Below are positions 27,951-37,084 of a stretch of DNA of 64,000 nucleotides, one piece after another (within the stretch, counting starts at the first letter, position 1; the number at the start of each line of letters is the position of its first letter). The notes below the pieces were generated by a model, which was not told the origin of the DNA, searched no databases, and saw only the letters and a list, made by a program, of their open reading frames with translations. The translations under genes and the position numbers were made by a program. The stretch covers positions 3,100,001 to 3,164,000 of the forward strand of contig CAKKNE010000005.1 in NCBI GenBank assembly GCA_918797485.1, written 5' to 3'. Origin of the DNA: Pelagomonas calceolata. Its lineage: Eukaryota > Sar > Pelagophyceae > Pelagomonadales > Pelagomonadaceae.

Positions 27951-29264
27951 CTATCTTAGTTTAACCGCCTCGACCACCGTCTCCGCCGCGCCGCTCGCCA
28001 CCGTCTCGGCGGCGGCTGCTACCGTCTCCGCGACGGTCTCCGCGACGGATTCGGCTGCAGCGGAGACTGTCTCCGCGGCCGCGCCGACGGCGGCGTTGAT
28101 GGTTGCCTCGGCCGCGGCCGCCGCGGCCTCGGCATTGACCTCGGCGATATCGGCCACCGTGCTCGCGTCGGCGGCGTCGGCCAGCGCATCGGCCGCGCCG
28201 CCGACGACGGGCCGCCACCGCTCCGGGATGAGGTCCACGACGCGGCCCCGCATCAACCCGAGATGCCGCCGGCACCACTCCAGCGCGAGATGCACGGCGG
28301 CCGTCACGAAGTGCTTCGCGTCGGCCGGCTTGAGCACCTCGAAGTGAACGGCCGCCGCGACGCCGCCTGCGACGACGCCCACGGCCCCGACGCGGTAGCC
28401 GGCCTTGGACAGCGCCACCCTCCTTTCCTCGGCGTCGTCGGCCTTCCAGCCGTGCTGCGCCGCGATGTCGTCGAATTTGCGCACGTCAAAGCTCCCGGCG
28501 ACGCGCGCCGTGCCGTCGGGCCGTCGGGGCGGCGGCCGCGGGCCCCGGCGCACCGGTCGCGGCGGCGGCGGCGGCGCGCGCCGCTTCGACGGCTTCTTCG
28601 TCTTGACGATGGACTGCTGCTTGACCACCTCCTTGGCCCACTCGGCCTCCTCGTCGGCCCAGGTCTTGTAGAGCTGGGGCGGCGCCGCCGTGGCCGCTGC
28701 ATTAATGGTCTGGACGGCGCCCCTCTTCGCTTGCGTGCCCGCATAGCGTAAGACGCGCCACCGGTGCACGCGCAGATGCTTGAGCTTCGTGTCCTTCCAG
28801 GTCTTTTTTGTGGACGATGATGAGGACGCACCGGTGGCGACGTGGCGGCCCAAAGCGCACTTTGCGTTCTTGTCTGCGAGGCCCTGCGCCACCAACCTCA
28901 CAACGTCGGCGCCGCCGAACGGGCCCCGCGTCTGGCCGTCGGAGCACGCGATGAAGTAGGGCCCGCCGTCCCTGACCTCTTCGGCGCGCTGCGCGTGGGG
29001 CGCTAATTCCACAACCTCGTAGCCGGCCGGCACGGCGGGCGGCTGCGGGTACGGGCCGTGCAGCAGGCCGCTGGCCTCGCGGACGTAGAACTCCGGTCCT
29101 GGTGGGAGCTGTGCTTCGTGTGGTCGCATCGGTGCGCCCATCGGTGCGCCCGGCATCGGTGCGCCGCCAGGCGGCAGGCTGGCACTTGCTGCAGCAGCAA
29201 GGGCGCCACAGATCAGGGCTCGACGTCGTAGCGATGCAGCGCTGCTGTGATGCATCTGTGCCAT
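27951..29264 (-). CDS. GYF-like domain protein with signal peptide and repetitive Ala tail
   Basis: 437 aa from ATG 29264. A signal peptide (RRRALICGALAAAASASLPP) is followed by PMPGAPMGAPM repeats. Two GYF-like pieces follow: FYVREASGLLHGPYPQPP and YFIACSDGQTRGPFGGADVV, the latter close to GYF_2. A basic Pro-rich linker and a hydrophobic Ala/Val patch (VGAVGVVAGGVAAAVHF) come next. The last 80 residues are a helical Ala-Glu-Thr-Val repeat (AETVSAAAESVAETVAETV). GYF domains bind proline-rich peptides. Location is probably the secretory route or plastid. Confidence 0.55.
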   Translation of the reverse strand: MAQMHHSSAASLRRRALICGALAAAASASLPPGGAPMPGAPMGAPMRPHEAQLPPGPEFYVREASGLLHGPYPQPPAVPAGYEVVELAPHAQRAEEVRDGGPYFIACSDGQTRGPFGGADVVRLVAQGLADKNAKCALGRHVATGASSSSSTKKTWKDTKLKHLRVHRWRVLRYAGTQAKRGAVQTINAAATAAPPQLYKTWADEEAEWAKEVVKQQSIVKTKKPSKRRAPPPPPRPVRRGPRPPPRRPDGTARVAGSFDVRKFDDIAAQHGWKADDAEERRVALSKAGYRVGAVGVVAGGVAAAVHFEVLKPADAKHFVTAAVHLALEWCRRHLGLMRGRVVDLIPERWRPVVGGAADALADAADASTVADIAEVNAEAAAAAAEATINAAVGAAAETVSAAAESVAETVAETVAAAAETVASGAAETVVEAVKLR

Positions 29265-29338
29265 GTCTTTGGCGTCGCGCAGCGCCACGGACGACGAGTT
29301 AACTGCGTTGCAGCGTGCCGTCCACCTGGAGCATGCTT

Positions 29339-29361
29339 GCTAGTGTCTTACGTGCGCTAGC
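29339..29361 (+). promoter_or_regulatory. Directional promoter motif, site 10
   Basis: GCTAGTGTCTTAC, four bases, GCTAGC; 168 bp before the ankyrin ATG, pointing away from the GYF gene. Confidence 0.65.
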
Positions 29362-29529
29362 TAGCGTTGCGCGCTGGTTTTTGATCGATTTTGGGCTGTA
29401 CCACGCCCACCCGCGCTCGTAGACGGCACAGAGAATTCGTCGTTCATTGCTCGCAGCGAGCAGTCGGCTGAGCGGGTTCAGTGAGGCTAATTGTGTCCTC
29501 AGACAGCAGGCTGGACCAGCTCTTGGTAG

Positions 29530-30372
29530 ATGGTCCCAGAAGATATCGGCGACGCAGCCCAGGACGCCGAAAACGATGCCGAAGCGGCTCGCGTGAAAGC
29601 TTGGCTCGATAGCGGAGGTGACGTAAATGACGTCGATAAGGACCGCTACACGCTGATTCATTGTTGTGCGATTGGGACCCGCGACAGGGCTTCTGAGGTC
29701 ACCGACGCACACGTCTCTCTGGCGCGAACGCTGATAGCGCTCGGCGCCGACGTCAACACCACTGACACTTTTGGGGACACCCCGTTACACAACGCTCTGG
29801 CAAACGCGTGGCGAGGTAGGGCTTGGCAAGATATGCTCAAGCTCTTGTTACAAGCAAAAGCGAACCCAAACGCCAGAAATAATGAAGACGAAACGCCGCT
29901 CCAACACGCGATCGCGATAGATCAAAAGTATGAACTATCAAACCCCCCATTGGATCTCCGGGCCAGCAGGTCGCTTATAGCTCTTCGCTTGCTACTACGT
30001 GCTGGCGCCTGGTTGGATCATAAGGAGCGGGATGAGGCTGCTTCCGATGGATGGAAGACTCTCATCACAGCCGAAGACATTATGACAACTCTCTATGGAT
30101 ACAATAACGAGGACGAAAAGGTCGTCGCGCTCAATGCCCTCGTCGACGGCGTGCGAAAGCACGGCACGTACAAGAGGTACATGCGCGCGCCGCACCGAGA
30201 ATTTCTGGCCGTCCGCGGCCTCGCCCAGCGCGGCAAATTATCGATTGAGGATTTTAGGGTCTACGGCACTTCCGGGACGACGCGGATACGGTCCGCCCTG
30301 AATTTCATCGCGCGGCTCGGCGACAACGGCGTCTGCTGGCACATCCTCACTTACTGGCGCGCGACGGACTAG
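29530..30372 (+). CDS. Ankyrin-repeat protein
   Basis: 280 aa. About four ankyrin units: VKAWLDSGGDVNDVDKDRYT, LARTLIALGADVNTTDTFGD, MLKLLLQAKANPNARNNEDE, LRLLLRAGAWLDHKERDEAA. A C-terminal conserved tail has HGTYKRYMRAPHREFLAVR and ends FIARLGDNGVCWHILTYWR, shared with the truncated copy downstream. This tail is typical of an expanded algal ankyrin family. Interaction partner unknown. Single exon with a perfect promoter motif in front. Confidence 0.8.
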   Translation: MVPEDIGDAAQDAENDAEAARVKAWLDSGGDVNDVDKDRYTLIHCCAIGTRDRASEVTDAHVSLARTLIALGADVNTTDTFGDTPLHNALANAWRGRAWQDMLKLLLQAKANPNARNNEDETPLQHAIAIDQKYELSNPPLDLRASRSLIALRLLLRAGAWLDHKERDEAASDGWKTLITAEDIMTTLYGYNNEDEKVVALNALVDGVRKHGTYKRYMRAPHREFLAVRGLAQRGKLSIEDFRVYGTSGTTRIRSALNFIARLGDNGVCWHILTYWRATD

Positions 30373-30790
30373 GCAGTGAATGAAATAATTATGGGTTGTG
30401 TAACTGTACTTAGCGGCGGTGGCGCGCCTTGTGCGCAAGCGACCGCCCCGGCGGCCCCGCATGTTGGGATTTTCTGCGGGCGTCGCCATGATTCACCGTG
30501 AAATGACCGAATCCCAGAAAGGGCTCCACGAAGGCTTCTGCTGGTACCACGGTTCATTGGTACGAGCCCAGTAGCTCTTGATAATGGGGATCAAGACCGC
30601 GGGCAGAGTGAGGGGGCCCGTGCCCCTGCCGAGCAGGTCGATGAGCACGAACTGGTCCATGCGTATCTGGACATACCTCGTGTATCCCGAGGTGTTGCCA
30701 TATCTCAAATACTCCGAGAACGTCGGAGGGATAGCCCAATCGCGTGGCGCGGAACCAAAGCCATGTTCGGCCGACGAGTAAAAAACACCC
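30373..30790. other. Segment between ankyrin copies
   Basis: It separates the full ankyrin gene from a 5'-truncated copy. It carries one minus-strand open frame (listed separately) and no promoter motif. Confidence 0.4.
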
Positions 30791-30792
30791 AT
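30493..30792 (-). CDS. Possible small protein inserted between ankyrin copies
   Basis: About 99 aa from ATG 30792. Composition looks protein-like (SEYLRYGNTSGYTRYVQIRM, DQFVLIDLLGRGTGPLTLP, IPIIKSYWARTNEPWYQQ), with one hydrophobic stretch. No family recognised and no promoter motif upstream. The start lies where the truncated ankyrin copy begins, so the 5' end may have been lost in the same rearrangement. Confidence 0.3.
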   Translation of the reverse strand: MGVFYSSAEHGFGSAPRDWAIPPTFSEYLRYGNTSGYTRYVQIRMDQFVLIDLLGRGTGPLTLPAVLIPIIKSYWARTNEPWYQQKPSWSPFWDSVISR

Positions 30793-31258
30793 GGATGCAA
30801 AAGCTAACCCAAATGCGAGAACTCGAAGCGGCGAAACCTCGCTCAAAATAGCGATAGCGGAAATTTACGACAGAGACACGTCGCTTGCAGTAATTCGCAT
30901 GCTACTGCGTGCCGGCGCCTCATTGGATTGCGACAAGCGCGGTGGCAAGTTCATTACCGCCGAAGACATTATGAGCGGTTGCTACGACGACGAGGAGGAG
31001 GAGAACGACGAAGCCGTCGTCGCGATCAAGGCCCTCATCGCCGGTGTCCGCAAATACGGCACGTACAAGCGGTACATGCGCGCGCCGCACCGGGAATTTC
31101 TGGCTGTCCGCGGCCTCGCCCAGCGCGGCAAATTAGCGGTTCAGCTCGCGATAACGGCTCGCGCGGCTAGGGAGAATCCCGCACTGAACTTCATCGCGCG
31201 GCTCGGCGACAACGGCGTGTGCTGGCACATCCTCACTTACTGGCGCGGGACCGACTAG
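30791..31258 (+). pseudogene. 5'-truncated ankyrin copy
   Basis: 155 codons from a fortuitous ATG. The sequence aligns with residues about 113-280 of the gene at 29530 (AKANPNAR shared at the break; MRAPHREFLAVRGLAQRGK and the last 30 residues nearly identical). The first two ankyrin units and the promoter are missing. The frame is intact, so it is either recent or still translated. Confidence 0.6.
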
Positions 31259-31354
31259 GCAGTAAAAACCAAGTATGACTAGTAGCCAAAGATGATACAC
31301 AAGACCGGGCAACATCGATTCATACTACATAACTTAGACGCGCGAAGAGCCACT

Positions 31355-34300
31355 CTATACGGCCAAGCCCTTCAGCTCCGCGACGACCGTGTCGACTAAA
31401 CCTTGATCCGAGGCCTTCACGTCGACCTTGAGCCGCTTGTCGTTCGCCTTGACGAGCAGGGCGACGTGGCCGCCGCTTCCCGCCACGGCGTGCAGCGACG
31501 CCGCGCCGGCGGAGCGCTCGACGACCGAGGCGCGCAGTTTTGATGCGACGGCGCCGATGGGATCGTCAGAGGCGCCCGTCCGCTTTACACGTACTGATGA
31601 TGAGCACCAGCCGTCCGTCGCCGCGAGCAGCTGCGCGAAATCTGATGGAGACGTCTGCCCCGGCGACAAGTCCAACGACGGTCCGAGCAGCGCCTGCGTG
31701 TGTATATGATGAGCGGGGCTTTCGCACGCACGTATATATGTATAAAACAAAAGAAGCCTCGGCATATTGGGACCGTAGTGGTCATCAGAAAAAGTCAGCT
31801 TGCAGTTAAAAAGCTTGTATTGTGTGGGTAATCGTCAAAGGCCGTTCACAAATAACTAAGACGCCGGGCGACGCACGTCGACGGGAGGTGCTTGCGCCGG
31901 CGGCGCGTCGCCCGTGCCGAGCAGGTCGAAGACATCACCGGAAGGTTGTGGAGGCGGCGGCGGCGATGAAGTGCCAAAGCCTAGTAAATCTTCCTCCGAA
32001 GCAGCTTTCTCCTTCTTCTTGCTCTTCTTGGACTTCTTCTCCTTCTTCTCCTTCTTCTTCGGCTTTGCTGGTGCCGCCCAGTCGGGCTCGGAGCGCGGCG
32101 CCGCCTCGACGACGCGGTGCTGCCGCTGCGGCATGACCTCGTCCGCTCTTAAAGGAGCCGTCAGGTCGATCTGCGACAGGTCCAGGGCGTCGGGGTCCGC
32201 GTCCTCGGCGACGGCGGCGAGCTTCTTCTTCTTGTCCTTCTTCTTCCTGCGTGGCGAGGGACCGGCGTCGCGTCGACGGCGCGCGGGCGGGTCGAGGCGC
32301 TCGCGCGGACGGCGTCCGACCCCAGGACAACGACCGCGGACACTACTGGACGCCGCGACGCGCCGCTTGCCCTCGTCGTCGCTCACGCCGTCCGGCAGCG
32401 AGTCCTCGACGTAGACGTCGGCGCGCCCGACCTTCCGCGACTTCTTCTTCTTGCTCTTCTTGTCCTTCTTCGATGATAGGTCCTTCTTCGACAACCTAAC
32501 CACAGGCACGTCGTCCACAGAAACGTCGCCGGGCCGCACGTGCCCGCCGCCGATGTAGAACGGGTCCTCGTGGTCCGGGTTGAGCCTACTACTGGATTTC
32601 TTCTTCTTCTTCTTGTCCTTCTTCTTCTTTTTCTTCTTCTCGCCTTCACTCGACTCGTCATCACTACCTTTAATATCATAAAAACCACCGGTCTCCGCGA
32701 ACGCGTCGTCGTCGTCAAATCCCGCGTCGAAGGTCTCGTCGGCCTCCCCAAAGGAGCAGGGCTTCGTCGCTGGATCCGGTTGCTCGAGGAAGGCTGTCAG
32801 AGTTGTTTCCGAGAAAGGTTTTGATAGATCTAAACCTTGTGGTTTGGGCACTCGCGCTTGCGCCTTGGGATTCACGGGGACCATGCGCTCGGAGACCGTC
32901 GCTCGGAGAGCTGCTGACGAATTACGACATTGTTGGGCGTTCGACCAGGCGCCCAAGGTTGTTAATAAAGATTTCAATGCCGTAGCTCGCTCTTGCACCT
33001 CGACGTGTCCTGATCGCAGGAAGACATCTAATCGCTCGGACAATAACTGTAATGCTGGAGATAACTCGTCGGAATCCTCCGACGAGAGCACCGTGATGAC
33101 CTTCAGCGTGTTCTGGAGGTAGACGGCCTGGACTCGTGCCGGTAGTCGAGTGGTGCCCGGTCTCGTGAGCACATCTACTAACGTCACTCTAGGCTGTTCC
33201 GACGGGAATGCAGGTAACGCGTCCTCCTCGTCATCAGATTCATCATCTGATTCATCCTCCTCCTCCAGTAAGTGACTTGCAAACTCGCCCGCGATCCAAG
33301 CTGCGGCCGCGAGCACGTCTCCTACAGCCGCGAGACCTTGGCCTACCTCCAACTTGTCGTCTAAGAGTAACCGTAAAGCGTCTCGGGCCGCAAACGCTCG
33401 CACCGGCCTTACTCGCATGGTGATATCGACCAGTTGCGAAGCTAGTAAAGCACCGTGCTTCTGCGCACCTCGTAAGCGAGCTAACTGTACCAGTACATTA
33501 AGATACCAGACGAAGTCCGACAGATAGGCATATTTGTCTCTTGAACACACCAGAATGATCCTCGACACGAGTTCGTCTCGATACGCGCCGTCGGCCTGTC
33601 TGACATGAGCTAACAATTTCAGAACTAAATCCTCCAACGTCTTCCGCGTGACCATGCCCGTCAACAATTCTAAAGCCCTCGTGCGAATCGTAACGTCGTC
33701 ATCCGACAGACATAGCAGTACTAACTCCCTATGTTCTACAACCGCCCGCGGATGCGACTTCATGAGCTCAACAAACCCGACCAGCCCCAGATACTTCAGG
33801 TTCTGGTCCGGGTCGTCGACGAACTGCCTGAGATGGTCCGCGCACAACCGCACGACACCAGGGGCATTTCGGGAATCACTACCATCAGCCTTTTTTGTAT
33901 ATGGTAATGCTAGCGTTAAGGTATGGATACACTCGTACTGTAACGACTTGGCGGCCGTGTTCTGCACTATCGTAGCTAAAGGTTCCAGTAGCTTCCTAGC
34001 TAACCGAGGCTCGCGAGGCACCAGAGCACCCATCAACTTAACGACCTTAATGAGCATCCAGTTATTTGATGACGTCGTGAGCAACCGAAAAAACTGGGGC
34101 GCCATACTCAAGTAGTTGTTCGGGTTCTTGTTGGCGAGCTCGCAGACGACGTTCACGGCGCACGACGCCACGGCCGGTTCCGCATCATCTAAGCGAGCCT
34201 TGAGCTTGTCAAAGGTCAACCGCAGGCCTTGCGGGTACCTTACAAAAAGCTTGAACATGGCGCTCGTCGCCTTTTTTCTCACGTAGGGTTTCGAGTGGGC

Positions 34301-34729
34301 CATCAGCAAGGTACAATCTTGTAACAGATCTCGTCCGAGGTCTCTGGTCACGATGTTGGCCAGACAATTTACCGCTAGTCCTACCTCATACTGTGAGGTA
34401 CTTTGGAACTCCTTCTTCAGTAAGTTCGTCGTAAGTAGGACGACATCCGTCGTCTCGCAGAAGCACTGGCAGGCCGCCAAGTATCCTATTCTTTTATGAG
34501 CAAAGCGCGGTTGCGACATCGTCTCCACAATCGCAAACGACGCCCACGACACGTCATACCCCAACATCTGCAGATAAGTAAGTTTCCGGACCGCTTGGGC
34601 CTTGACGAAGGGGTCCACATTCTTCAACTCTTTTTTACATTCCGCGATGGCCGTGGACACGAAGGCCGCGGGGTCCCGTTTATGTGCTCTTATCCCCTTC
34701 ACCAAGTCCTGGAGGGACTTCTCGAACAT
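31355..34729 (-). CDS. AP3D1: AP-3 adaptor complex subunit delta (one intron)
   Basis: Main exon 34729 to about 31876, last exon 31693-31355; about 1060 aa. The adaptin trunk starts MFEKSLQDLVKGIRAHKRD and contains KLTYLQMLGYDVSWASFA, the hallmark of delta adaptins, followed by HEAT-like helices. A hinge from about residue 680 has many Lys runs (KKKKKKKDKKKKKK) alternating with acidic clusters and LLG/DLL clathrin-type motifs. The last exon encodes an appendage-like platform (DFAQLLAATDGWCSSSVRV). AP-3 sorts cargo to lysosome-related organelles. The donor is uncertain (31882, 31876 or GC at 31864, all phase 0). Confidence 0.85.
31694..31876 (-). mobile_element. Introner-like intron of AP-3 delta (boundary approximate)
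   Basis: The acceptor side ends TCATCATATACACACGCAG. The 16 bases TCATCATATACACACG are identical to 1157-1172 inside the F-box gene, suggesting a second family with a different terminal repeat. Donor not fixed. Confidence 0.5.
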
Positions 34730-35344
34730 CTTTGTCTATGTATGAGTGTTTCGTTCGCGCCGCGCGCTTTGCGCCGCAGTGGCTGGCAAGCAGTTTTGCC
34801 CTGGACAGCGCTGCAGCGGCGCGGCGGCCGTCGTTGGCGTTAGGTAGTGGTCAGTGGCAGCGATGGCAACAACTACGCCTACTCAACGACCGCAACAAAG
34901 GTATGCTGGGTTACGCCGCAGCAAATAAGCTTGCGCGACTGCGCCCCGGCTTGCTAGTGTCTTACTGCCGCTAGCCTTCGGAGGGCTCGTTTTCTGTTTG
35001 GAGCTCTCTTTTCTAGGCATTTGAAGGCATGAATGCAATCGATTTGCGGCCAGCAGCAGGTCGCGGCGCTCGAATTTCAGCTTTTTTGGCCGGCGGCACA
35101 GGGCCATTGTGCAATCACTGTGCAGCATTTGACGCTTCGAACACAGCTGGTTGCAGTAATTTATCACAATAAAGCTGCTGCACCCGTCAAAAAGCTGCGA
35201 CGCACCGCTACAGTAGCCCCAGGCAAGCACAGCCCACCCAAGCTGCTGAGCGCGGCGCGACAGCAGCACGCGCAGCGTTGCGGTGGAAGCAAGCACGCGA
35301 ACGCAGCAGCACGCGAACGCAGCAGAGCAAGCACAGCATCGGCC
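34730..35344. other. Divergent intergenic region (615 bp)
   Basis: Holds the perfect promoter motif at 34953-34975 and a long open leader (35033-35344, rich in Ala/Gln/Arg codons and AACGCAGCAG repeats) in frame with the GT8 gene. I treat this as 5'UTR because a type II membrane anchor follows ATG 35345. Confidence 0.5.
34953..34975 (+). promoter_or_regulatory. Directional promoter motif, site 11
   Basis: GCTAGTGTCTTAC, four bases, GCTAGC; 370 bp before the GT8 ATG. Confidence 0.65.
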
Positions 35345-36802
35345 ATGCGACAGCGCCGCAAGTCCCAGAGCATCATACGAGGCCGCGACCTGCTCCTCAT
35401 AGGACTCATCGCGACCTGCGTGCTGCATTTGTACGTCGTGACACAGACGCACCACCAAGCAGCCGAACCGGAAGACATCGTCGAGATCGAGCTCTACCGA
35501 GGAGAAACCCCTCCTGCCGGCTACGTGGGCTACTACTGCCAGTCCGACGGCGTCAAGTGCCACACGGAAACGCACAAGTGCTGGGACTCGGCGATCTGCG
35601 CCGAGGTGCCAGCAGAGCGACGACCACCACCACCACAAAAAAAGAAGAAAGTCATCGCCTACGCCATCTCCGTGACCGGCGACTCGCCGGGCTGGAACGG
35701 CATCGACGGCGCCGCGGTGTTGGGTCATTCTGCCGTACGAGCACATAGAAACTCGTCGTACGACGCCGCGCTCGTGGCCTTCGTGTCGCCTTCAGTCTCA
35801 GAAGCAGGACGACATAAGCTGGAGAAGGTCGGGTTTCGAGTCCTGGAGAAGAAGCTGCCGGTCGAAGTAGAAGAGATACAAGGTAAGTTACTGAGGGAGA
35901 AGATTTCCAGTAATGGGTGCTGCGGCGCGTGGGAACTGCTGAAGTTGTACGCGTGGACCCTGACGGAGTATCATAGGGTAGTCCACTTAGATGTAGATAG
36001 CTTGGTGCTCCAGAACTTTGATGAGCTCTTCGACGATGACCCCACGGTGGGGGGCGCCGTCCTATCACCTACAGCTATCAGTACAGCCAAAAAAAACTTC
36101 GAGAAGCGCGACACGTCCTTACCAGTATTGGAAGGTATCTACGCCCAGTACACCATGGACTGGAACATGGCCCAAAGACCGTGGGGTAGTAATCCCCCGG
36201 TCCAGGGCGGTTTTGTGATTGCGAGGCCCTCTCTAGTTGTATATGAGGAGATGGTTGCTATCGTGCGGAAAGGAGACTTCCAAGGTGGCTGGGGCGGGAC
36301 GCGGGCCGGCGCCTTCTACGGCGGCATGACTATACAAGGCTTGCTACCTTACTACTTCATGCACTACCGACCCGGGACTGGTCGGGAAGTTCGGGGCTGC
36401 GTCTACAACAACATGGCCTCGAACCCAAGAAATGTCGGAGGCTTCGGCAAGGGCGACTGCCGGGACGGGACCGTGCCTCCCGCGTCAGGGGCGTACACCG
36501 GCGATATTAACAAAGGAGACTGCGAGGACTGCCGGTTGTCGCGCGTCGAGGACGTGAAGGTCGTGCATTTTACGATCTGCCAGAAGCCCTGGGAGTGCCA
36601 CGGCACTTCGACGTCGTGCTACTACTGCAAGATCTGCAACCAGTTTCATAGGAAATGGTTCGAGATCAGGGAGGAGCTGGAGCGGGAGCGCGGCGCCTAC
36701 CAATCGGAATTGTACGCCCACGGCAAGACGCCGGCTCGTCGAAACATGTGCCGGTCCTACAATAGGGCGGGCTACATCCCGATCGATGTGAGTAAACTGT
36801 GA
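35345..36802 (+). CDS. GT8-type glycosyltransferase, type II Golgi membrane protein
   Basis: 485 aa. A basic N terminus precedes one anchor helix (DLLLIGLIATCVLHLYVV), then a stem with Cys pairs. The catalytic domain runs from about residue 100: KLYAWTLTEYHRVVHLDVDS carries the DxD metal/nucleotide-sugar motif, followed by PPVQGGFVIARPS and AFYGGMTIQGLLPYYFMHY. The C-terminal part is Cys-rich (CQKPWECHG, CYYCKICNQFHRKW). The fold is glycogenin/GT8-like. Sugar donor and acceptor cannot be read. The open frame extends upstream to 35033; ATG 35345 is chosen because the membrane anchor follows. Confidence 0.8.
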   Translation: MRQRRKSQSIIRGRDLLLIGLIATCVLHLYVVTQTHHQAAEPEDIVEIELYRGETPPAGYVGYYCQSDGVKCHTETHKCWDSAICAEVPAERRPPPPQKKKKVIAYAISVTGDSPGWNGIDGAAVLGHSAVRAHRNSSYDAALVAFVSPSVSEAGRHKLEKVGFRVLEKKLPVEVEEIQGKLLREKISSNGCCGAWELLKLYAWTLTEYHRVVHLDVDSLVLQNFDELFDDDPTVGGAVLSPTAISTAKKNFEKRDTSLPVLEGIYAQYTMDWNMAQRPWGSNPPVQGGFVIARPSLVVYEEMVAIVRKGDFQGGWGGTRAGAFYGGMTIQGLLPYYFMHYRPGTGREVRGCVYNNMASNPRNVGGFGKGDCRDGTVPPASGAYTGDINKGDCEDCRLSRVEDVKVVHFTICQKPWECHGTSTSCYYCKICNQFHRKWFEIREELERERGAYQSELYAHGKTPARRNMCRSYNRAGYIPIDVSKL

Positions 36803-37084
36803 TTAATACTTATAGCTTCAGTCGCGGCCCACACCATGTTAGGAGTGTGGGCCGGTCACGTAGAACTAAAAATGGGACGCGATGGCGGCGGCGAGCGTCG
36901 CCCTACGACCAGGTGTGTCCACGAAGCCGTAGGGCGACAATACTGTCTCCTCGGTACCACATACAAGAGTCACGCGGAACGCGCCAGTCATACCACTTTC
37001 GACAAACCCTTCAACCACCAAACCCTCGAAGAGCGACGCCAGGAAAGCTTTGAGAGCTTCGAACTGGGCGCCGAAGAGCGGGTC
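36803..37084. other. Convergent 3' region
   Basis: Lies between the ends of the GT8 gene and the cysteine synthase gene. Contains the hairpin at 36826-36853 (listed) and no gene. Confidence 0.5.
36826..36853. terminator. Perfect 9-bp hairpin between convergent genes
   Basis: Arms GGCCCACAC and GTGTGGGCC around a 10-base loop, 24 bp after the GT8 stop. It may act in 3'-end formation of one or both genes; function inferred only from position. Confidence 0.4.

Noticed and set aside
32262-32345. Possible introner inside AP-3 delta (GTCGACGCGAC core and CACGCAG end)
   Set aside because: No donor fits the required phase and no 8-base duplication was found; the open frame was kept.
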